This document shows positions 6,846 to 11,274 of a stretch of 11,274 nt of DNA, piece after piece. Within the stretch, counting starts at the first letter, position 1. Every line of letters begins with the position of its first letter. The position numbers were made by a program, and so were the translations under genes. This DNA is from Dehalococcoidia bacterium CG2_30_46_19 (GTDB lineage Bacteria > Chloroflexota > Dehalococcoidia > GIF9 > AB-539-J10), in assembly GCA_001872925.1 (NCBI GenBank), contig MNYD01000125.1:1-11274 (forward strand). Reading direction: 5' to 3'. The notes below the pieces were generated by a model. It saw only the letters and a program-made list of their open reading frames with translations, searched no databases and was not told where the DNA came from.

Positions 6846-8225
6846 TTACTTTATTCTCTGAGTCTCGGAGTCAAGTTCTCGGCTTTTAGCTAATAGATGT
6901 TGTACATGCTGGATGTAAGGAGATGGGGAGTCAGCGGGATATAACGTATCCAAGCATTGTCGCATATAGTTAGCATTATTGCTCTTGAGAACATAGATTG
7001 GAATGCCAAGTGCTTCAGCATCTCTTATTTTCTGGGGTTTTCGGTTGTAATAGCTTTTGATGGTGAGGAAAAGGTCAGCTTGTTTAAAGTCAGTAACTAT
7101 TCTTACTTCTCTTCGTTTTTCTTCAGCGACTTGTTCCAATCGGGAGCGATTAGCCCCGAAGAGATAAAGGCGCAATAGCTGTTCGTCATGGTTTTTGGGC
7201 ATACTTGTTGTTAACGAAGGCATAGCCATTTTCCCCTTATTTACATTTCCTTGTTCATCTATCCAGCGAAGTTCTGTCTGAGTTGGCTGTTGATGCAAGA
7301 CAGCATCCACAGATTCGGTAACACTGGGGTGAACGGCTACTTTATAATAATCAACGATTTCGACCACTACATCGAAGGTAGGCGGCGCTTTACGTTCCAG
7401 GATGGATTTTTGGGTGCGACGCCGTCTTGCTTCTTCATCTCCAAGGGTAACTGTTTGTATCCCTCCAACAAGGTCGGACAAAGTGGGATTCAGTATTAGA
7501 TTCTCCAGTGTATTTCCATGTGCTGTGCCTATCAGTTGCACTCCACGTTCAGCAATAGTTCGAGCCGCTTGAGCCTCAAGCTCAGTGCCTATTTCATCAA
7601 TAATAATGACTTCAGGCATGTGATTCTCCACCGCTTCGATCATTACTGCGTGTTGTTTGTCAGGAGTGGCTACTTGCATTCGCCTGGCATGTCCGATAGC
7701 AGGGTGAGGAATATCACCATCTCCGGCAATCTCGTTAGAAGTGTCAATCACGATAACACGTTTTTTGAGGTCATCGGCTAGCACCCGGGCTACTTCTCTT
7801 AGCATGGTCGTTTTGCCTATACCTGGTTTGCCAAGGAGTAAAACACTTTTCTCTGACTCAACGAAGTCCTGTATCAATTTTGCAGTGCCAAACACAGCCC
7901 TGCCTACACGGCAGGTTAATCCAATTATATAGCCGTTTCTATTCCGTATTGCTGAAATGCGATGGAGGGTGCGTTCAATTCCGGCCCTGTTGTCTCCGCT
8001 AAACTCACCAACTCGTGACACCACATAGTCAATATCATTGTGGCTAATTTCCTTGGAATCAATGACCAGTTCTCGGTGGGGGAAGCGAGCTTCAGGAAGA
8101 CGCCCTAAATCTAGCACTACTTCTATTAGCTCGCTATGGTCGTGTTGCTGATAAAGTGTTTCCCGAATACGGGGTGGTAAAATATCAAGTAGAGCGTCTA
8201 AGTCGTCAGTGATTTCTCTTCGCAA
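6846..8225 (-). CDS. Ycf45/SpoIIIAA-like AAA ATPase
   Basis: A P-loop ATPase of the family that includes plastid/cyanobacterial Ycf45 and sporulation ATPase SpoIIIAA; its cellular role is unsettled. Residue numbers count from GTG 8231. The N-terminal region includes a Gly/Arg-rich segment leading to GLTCRVGRAVFG (about 104-115). Walker A GKPGIGKTT is at 134-142, then DTSNEIAGDGD (163-173), Walker B VIIIDE (208-213) and a sensor-like GTAHGNT (235-241). A second small domain at about 350-430 (YLFGANRSRLEQV, then IYVLKSNN) matches the C-terminal alpha/beta domain of Ycf45 proteins. The R3H nucleic-acid-binding domain that often follows is absent: only about 30 polar residues remain. I prefer the TTG start at 8225 (459 residues) because AAGGAAGG (8231-8238) sits 5 nt before it but overlaps the GTG at 8231. 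The gene overlaps the end of pdxT in another frame. Confidence 0.85.
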   Translation of the reverse strand: MRREITDDLDALLDILPPRIRETLYQQHDHSELIEVVLDLGRLPEARFPHRELVIDSKEISHNDIDYVVSRVGEFSGDNRAGIERTLHRISAIRNRNGYIIGLTCRVGRAVFGTAKLIQDFVESEKSVLLLGKPGIGKTTMLREVARVLADDLKKRVIVIDTSNEIAGDGDIPHPAIGHARRMQVATPDKQHAVMIEAVENHMPEVIIIDEIGTELEAQAARTIAERGVQLIGTAHGNTLENLILNPTLSDLVGGIQTVTLGDEEARRRRTQKSILERKAPPTFDVVVEIVDYYKVAVHPSVTESVDAVLHQQPTQTELRWIDEQGNVNKGKMAMPSLTTSMPKNHDEQLLRLYLFGANRSRLEQVAEEKRREVRIVTDFKQADLFLTIKSYYNRKPQKIRDAEALGIPIYVLKSNNANYMRQCLDTLYPADSPSPYIQHVQHLLAKSRELDSETQRIK

Positions 8226-8802
8226 ATACACCTTCCTTAGTCAAATTAAGAAAGTATTCATGAAATCTCAAGTCATCAGTTAACTCGGGATGAAAGGAAC
8301 AAGCAAGGCAGTTTTCCTCTCTAGCTGCCACTATCGCGCCATCCGATAATTGACATAATATTTCTACTCTGGGTCCTGCCTCTTCAATTATCGGAGCTCG
8401 GATAAAAACGCCATGGAAAGGATGATTGCCCAATGCCGGGATTGGGAGGTCAGCCTCAAAGCTGTCTAATTGCCGCCCAAAGGTATTCCGCTTAACTTTA
8501 ATATCCATAATTCCCAGGGTTCCATTTGCTGAATTGGTTACCTCTTTGGCTAGAAGCACCATGCCAGCACAGGTTCCCCAAATGGGCAAGCCTTGATAAG
8601 CCAGCTCTCTTATTGGTTTAGCCAGGGCATACTCTGCCATAAGTCTGCTGATAGTGGTGCTCTCTCCGCCGGGGATTACCAAACCATCCAATTTAGTGAG
8701 CTGTGAAGGCAAGCGCACTGGGAAAGCATCAACACCCAGGCGGGATAACATTGCTATATGCTCGGCAAAATCTCCTTGTAGGGCTAAGATACCTATCCTC
8801 AC
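8206..8802 (-). CDS. pdxT: Pyridoxal 5'-phosphate synthase glutaminase subunit PdxT
   Basis: PdxT is the class I glutaminase that hydrolyses glutamine and channels ammonia to PdxS for pyridoxal phosphate synthesis. The 198-residue length is normal. It begins with GILALQGDFAEH, has PGGEST at 44-49, the nucleophile C78 in GTCAG, GNHPFHG at 125-131, and the catalytic pair H171 and E173 in SFHPELTDD. The start is GTG at 8800-8802, overlapping the pdxS TAG by one base (TAGTG), with AGAGG a few bases upstream; this is a classic coupled pair giving matched subunit amounts. The 3' end overlaps the ATPase gene by 20 bp (26 bp if that gene used GTG). Confidence 0.97.
   Translation of the reverse strand: MRIGILALQGDFAEHIAMLSRLGVDAFPVRLPSQLTKLDGLVIPGGESTTISRLMAEYALAKPIRELAYQGLPIWGTCAGMVLLAKEVTNSANGTLGIMDIKVKRNTFGRQLDSFEADLPIPALGNHPFHGVFIRAPIIEEAGPRVEILCQLSDGAIVAAREENCLACSFHPELTDDLRFHEYFLNLTKEGVFAKRNH
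8231..8238 (-). promoter_or_regulatory. Ribosome binding site that decides the ATPase start
   Basis: AAGGAAGG lies inside the last codons of pdxT. It overlaps the first base of the GTG codon at 8229-8231, so it cannot serve that codon, but it is ideally spaced (5 nt) for TTG at 8223-8225. This argues for the shorter protein and for coupling of ATPase translation to pdxT. Confidence 0.55.
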
Positions 8803-9683
8803 TACCAGCCTCTAGTAGCTAGCAACTCCTCCTTGGGTATAGTTTTTATATCCAGGCCGGGCATAGCTTCTCCTAAACCCTTGGATACCTCGGCAATAAT
8901 TGCCGGGTCTTGATAATGAGTGGTGGCTTTGACTATTGCTCGTGCTCTAGCTGGAGGGTCACTTGACTTAAAAATACCTGAGCCAACAAATACCCCTTCA
9001 GCTCCAAGTTGCATCATCAAAGCAGCGTCAGCCGGTGTAGCTATACCTCCAGCAGCAAAATTTACCACGGGCAACTTTCCTTTGTTATGGACCTCCATGA
9101 CTAACTCCAGGGGGGCACCTAAGGTCTTAGCTTCAGCTACCATCTCTTCTTTAGATAAAGCCTGAAGTTTGTGGATTCCATCTTGGACTGCCCGCATATG
9201 CCTCACCGCTTCAACAATGTTTCCTGTTCCCGCCTCGCCCTTGGTCCTAATCATAGCGGCACCCTCAGCAATACGACGTAATGCCTCGCCAAGATCACGG
9301 CAGCCACAAATGAAAGGCACCTTAAAATCATGTTTCCAGACATGGTGGTTTTCGTCGGCGGGGGTGAGCACCTCGGATTCATCAATAAAATCCACCCCCA
9401 GTGCTTCAAGCACTTGAGCTTCAACAAAATGCCCAATGCGGCACTTAGCCATTACTGGAATGCTTACGGTTTCCATTATGGCCGTAATTATAGTTGGGTC
9501 GGCCATACGAGCAACACCGCCACTAGCACGAATATCAGCGGGCACTCGCTCCAATGCCATAACAGCGCACGCGCCAGCGTCCTCAGCAATTTTAGCTTGC
9601 TCCGGGGTAACTACATCCATAATTACCCCGCCTTTTAGCATCTGCGCTAAGCCAGTTTTAACTTTCCAGCTGCCTTTCTCCAT
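8802..9683 (-). CDS. pdxS: Pyridoxal 5'-phosphate synthase subunit PdxS
   Basis: PdxS is the TIM-barrel synthase that condenses ribose 5-phosphate, glyceraldehyde 3-phosphate and PdxT-derived ammonia into PLP (the DXP-independent route). The 293-residue length is standard. Conserved landmarks are GGVIMDV (18-24) with the active-site Asp at 23, the imine-forming Lys at K80 in MAKCRIGH, and the second Lys at K148 in RTKGEAGTG (146-154). The phosphate-binding loops NFAAGGIATPADA and FVGSGIFKS are also intact. ATG 9683 gives the usual N-terminus (a lead-in to the Gly-Gly-Val-Ile-Met-Asp-Val strand). It is preceded by a 45-bp gap carrying a promoter-like sequence, and is coupled to pdxT downstream. 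Confidence 0.98.
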   Translation of the reverse strand: MEKGSWKVKTGLAQMLKGGVIMDVVTPEQAKIAEDAGACAVMALERVPADIRASGGVARMADPTIITAIMETVSIPVMAKCRIGHFVEAQVLEALGVDFIDESEVLTPADENHHVWKHDFKVPFICGCRDLGEALRRIAEGAAMIRTKGEAGTGNIVEAVRHMRAVQDGIHKLQALSKEEMVAEAKTLGAPLELVMEVHNKGKLPVVNFAAGGIATPADAALMMQLGAEGVFVGSGIFKSSDPPARARAIVKATTHYQDPAIIAEVSKGLGEAMPGLDIKTIPKEELLATRGW

Positions 9684-9692
9684 ATCAATCTC

Positions 9693-9721
9693 ATTATAAG
9701 AAAGCGTGAAGCAAAAAGCAA
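9693..9721 (-). promoter_or_regulatory. Promoter-like sequence immediately upstream of pdxS
   Basis: On the minus strand TTGCTT (9716-9721) and a perfect TATAAT (9693-9698) are separated by exactly 17 bp. The -10 ends only 9 bases before the pdxS ATG, so transcription would start about 1-4 bases before the codon and yield a nearly leaderless message. It lies in the longest non-coding gap of the minus-strand run (45 bp) and could give pdxST its own transcription. Chance occurrence in an AT-rich gap is possible. Confidence 0.4.
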
Positions 9722-9728
9722 AAATAAG

Positions 9729-9914
9729 TTAAGGACTCTTTCTTATTTCCTCGATTTCCTCCTCCACCTCCTTCAGTTCCTCCTCCAGTTCCCTTTTATA
9801 ATCCTCAAGCATACCGAGGTATTCCTCTTTACTTGGAAATGGTCTTATCCCATGAAAGTAGAAACCAAAAGGGGGAAAGCCAAAGTAAAATCTCCAGGAC
9901 CTTCTGCGCCACAT
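9729..9914 (-). CDS. Small aromatic-rich, acidic coiled-coil protein (DUF5320-like)
   Basis: A 61-residue protein of unknown function. Residues 1-27 are basic and strikingly aromatic (11 Trp/Tyr/Phe, including FGFPPFGFYF at 11-20). Residues 29-58 are almost all Glu, Lys, Leu and Ile in a heptad-like pattern, predicting a short coiled coil. The layout resembles small DUF5320-type proteins, but this is by eye only. It is very likely translated: AGGAGGTG (9922-9929) sits 7 nt before ATG 9914, the best ribosome binding site in the window, and the start is 2 nt after the rsmG stop. No signal peptide or transmembrane helix is seen. The N-terminal half could mediate oligomerisation or peripheral membrane or metal contact, but nothing in the sequence proves this. 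Confidence 0.75.
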   Translation of the reverse strand: MWRRRSWRFYFGFPPFGFYFHGIRPFPSKEEYLGMLEDYKRELEEELKEVEEEIEEIRKSP

Positions 9915-9916
9915 CT

Positions 9917-10648
9917 TTATTCACCTCCTAAAATTGGACGTCGCACTGGTATACCAGGATGCCGTGGATATTTTTCCGGCGTAGGATATATTTTATCAAT
10001 AATTATTAAATAACGCTCATCGCTAAGTTCTTCCAGCTCTATTTTCTTTACCTGCTTTAGTTTTCCTCCTAAAGACTCGATGGCTTTGCTTGCCTGAATT
10101 ACTTCCTGCTTAATTTTTCCCTTTTTCTGAGCTACGAATTCACCCCCAATTTGACAGAAAGGCAGCGCTAATTCCACTAATGTGGGTAAGGAAGCTACAG
10201 CACGGGAGACGACTAAGGTAAAAATTTGGCGGAATAGTGGCTGGTGGGCTATTTCCTCAGCTCTGCCAACCACTATTTCTGCATGGCTTAATTCCAATTG
10301 CTCAATAATGTGCTGAAGGAAAGTCGCCTTCTTGGCTTTAGAGTCAAGAAGCACCAATCTTGATTCGGGAAGGAAGATATTAAGTGGTATGCCAGGGAAG
10401 CCAGCGCCGGTGCCGATATCGATAATGCTGAACCCAGGTTGTCTTAATTCTTCTTTTGTCAACGCCAAAGTCACGGTTAATGAATCAAGGAAATGTTTTA
10501 TCTGCACTTCCTGGTAATCTGTTATCGTGGTGAGGTTAAACTTTTTGTTCCAATTCACCAATTCTTGATAGTAAAGCTTAAATTGAGTTATCTGTTTGTC
10601 ATTGAGATTTATGCCCAGCTTCCGGGCACCGTCAATGAGTTTTTGCAT
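9917..10648 (-). CDS. rsmG: 16S rRNA (guanine-527-N7)-methyltransferase RsmG (GidB)
   Basis: RsmG uses S-adenosylmethionine to methylate G527 of 16S rRNA, at the streptomycin-relevant 530 loop. The 243-residue length is normal. An N-terminal helical region has the family motif WNKKFNLT (33-40) and KHFLDSL (51-57). The SAM-binding motif DIGTGAGFPG is at 77-86, followed by LLDSKAKKATFL (100-111), VVGRAEE (126-132) and the signature VSRAVAS (147-153). The C-terminal YPRHPGIPVRRPI (227-239) is a typical end of the family. The ATG overlaps the hydrolase TAA by one base (TAATG), and no strong SD precedes it, implying translational coupling. The last codons contain the ribosome binding site of the next small gene. 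Confidence 0.97.
   Translation of the reverse strand: MQKLIDGARKLGINLNDKQITQFKLYYQELVNWNKKFNLTTITDYQEVQIKHFLDSLTVTLALTKEELRQPGFSIIDIGTGAGFPGIPLNIFLPESRLVLLDSKAKKATFLQHIIEQLELSHAEIVVGRAEEIAHQPLFRQIFTLVVSRAVASLPTLVELALPFCQIGGEFVAQKKGKIKQEVIQASKAIESLGGKLKQVKKIELEELSDERYLIIIDKIYPTPEKYPRHPGIPVRRPILGGE
9922..9929 (-). promoter_or_regulatory. Consensus ribosome binding site of the 61-residue protein
   Basis: AGGAGGTG is fully complementary to the 16S anti-SD and lies 7 nt upstream of ATG 9912-9914. It is embedded in the last codons of rsmG (Gly-Gly-Glu). It is the main evidence that the small downstream ORF is a real gene, and suggests it is translated strongly. Confidence 0.8.
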
Positions 10649-11274
10649 TATAGTGCTTCGGCAAAGAAGTCAGCTACTTTTGTGGCGACGGTTGATTCAT
10701 ATCCCCACCAGAAGTGGTCTGCTCCTCGAACCTCCTCACATTTCCTGGGTTTGGGAAGGCTTTGGCAGAATAAACGGAATTGAGCTGGAGGGGTGAAATT
10801 GTCTTCGCTCCCGGAGAGAAGAAACTTGGGTTTGGAGCAATCTTTAAGGAACTGGAAATCGAACATAGCAAGTGGTGGGGAAATTGCCACCAGGGCTTTA
10901 ACCTGGTCGTCGTTGAAGCAAGCGGGCAAAGCGAAGCCAGCACCAGCTGAATAGCCAACGAGTCCAATCCTTTGTGAGTCTATTTCCTTCACGGAAGTCA
11001 CAAAGGAGATCGCTGCCCTGACATCCTCTCGTTCGCCAATTCCGTGGCTAAACTCGCCTTGGCTTTCACCTACGCCACGGAAGTTAAACCTGAGGGGGAT
11101 GAGCGATTTTCGTCCGAGCGCTTCAAAGATGCTGACTACCACATTATTATCCATACTGCCGCCGAAGAGTGGGTGAGGATGACAGATTATCACTGCGGGG
11201 AAAGGCTCTATGCCTTCAGGTATGCCTAGTATCCCCTCTAGGAAAAGCCCACCGCAAGGAAATTTTACTTTCCT
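10648..11274 (-). CDS. Alpha/beta hydrolase, COG2945-like (5' end outside window)
   Basis: A small cytoplasmic alpha/beta-fold hydrolase of unknown substrate. The frame runs open to the window edge, giving 208 residues. A GTG at 11193 is internal, because the residues before it (GGLFLEGILGIPEG and the following strand) match the expected first beta strands, so only a few N-terminal residues are probably missing. The oxyanion-region signature HPHP is at partial residues 32-35, followed by GGSMDNN. The nucleophile elbow GYSAG has Ser at 109, the likely acid is Asp 158 in SGSEDNFTPP, and His 187 sits in GADHFWWG. The HPHP and GG-Met-Asn pattern fits COG2945-type hydrolases rather than classical esterases. 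It overlaps rsmG by one base and is the first gene of the minus-strand run seen here. Confidence 0.88.
   Translation of the reverse strand, partial: RKVKFPCGGLFLEGILGIPEGIEPFPAVIICHPHPLFGGSMDNNVVVSIFEALGRKSLIPLRFNFRGVGESQGEFSHGIGEREDVRAAISFVTSVKEIDSQRIGLVGYSAGAGFALPACFNDDQVKALVAISPPLAMFDFQFLKDCSKPKFLLSGSEDNFTPPAQFRLFCQSLPKPRKCEEVRGADHFWWGYESTVATKVADFFAEAL

Noticed and set aside
6957..7932. Several plus-strand open frames opposite the ATPase
   Set aside because: All are antisense shadows of a gene with clear Walker motifs, and none has a recognisable domain.
9330..9699. Plus-strand open frames opposite pdxS
   Set aside because: They lie antisense to a very well-conserved gene, lack ribosome binding sites, and read as low-complexity shadow translations.
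10648..11193. GTG at 11193 as the true start of the hydrolase
   Set aside because: The upstream frame is open to the window edge and encodes a plausible family N-terminus, including the first beta strands before HPHP, so the gene is 5'-partial instead.

Overview
This is an 11.3-kb piece of a bacterial chromosome with compact, mostly housekeeping content. Mid-range base composition, a plain family mix, TTG and GTG starts with purine-rich ribosome binding sites, the PdxS/PdxT route to vitamin B6, and a Ycf45/SpoIIIAA-like ATPase beside tmk suggest a Gram-positive-like or deep-branching lineage. A Chloroflexota (Dehalococcoidia-like) origin is my best guess. It is an inference from gene content and was not tested by any search. 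No mobile element, CRISPR array, tRNA or rRNA is visible.

Plus strand, 1-4701. The window opens inside hflX (C-terminal part of the G domain). Two tandem paralogous adenylate-forming enzymes of 636 and 637 residues follow, each behind a spacer carrying a perfect TATAAT. They resemble FadD-type acyl-CoA synthetases of the FadD19-like group, with a basic, hydrophobic stretch in the middle. The first copy keeps most catalytic motifs but has an altered P-loop. The second has lost the P-loop lysine and the Thr-Glu of the adenine motif while keeping the C-terminal catalytic lysine. It looks like a pseudoenzyme or a strongly diverged ligase, and this pair is the most unusual thing in the window.

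Minus strand, 4720-11274. Nine genes lie head to tail with tiny gaps or overlaps. In transcription order they are an alpha/beta hydrolase (5' end outside the window), rsmG, a 61-residue aromatic/coiled-coil protein, pdxS, pdxT, a Ycf45-like AAA ATPase, tmk, mnmA and yraN. The run combines ribosome and tRNA modification (rsmG, mnmA), cofactor and nucleotide supply (pdxST, tmk) and poorly characterised housekeeping factors. Stop/start overlaps (hydrolase/rsmG, pdxS/pdxT, pdxT/ATPase) suggest translational coupling. A promoter-like sequence just before pdxS could start an internal, nearly leaderless transcript. The two strands converge at 4701/4720 with an 18-bp gap and no clear terminator.
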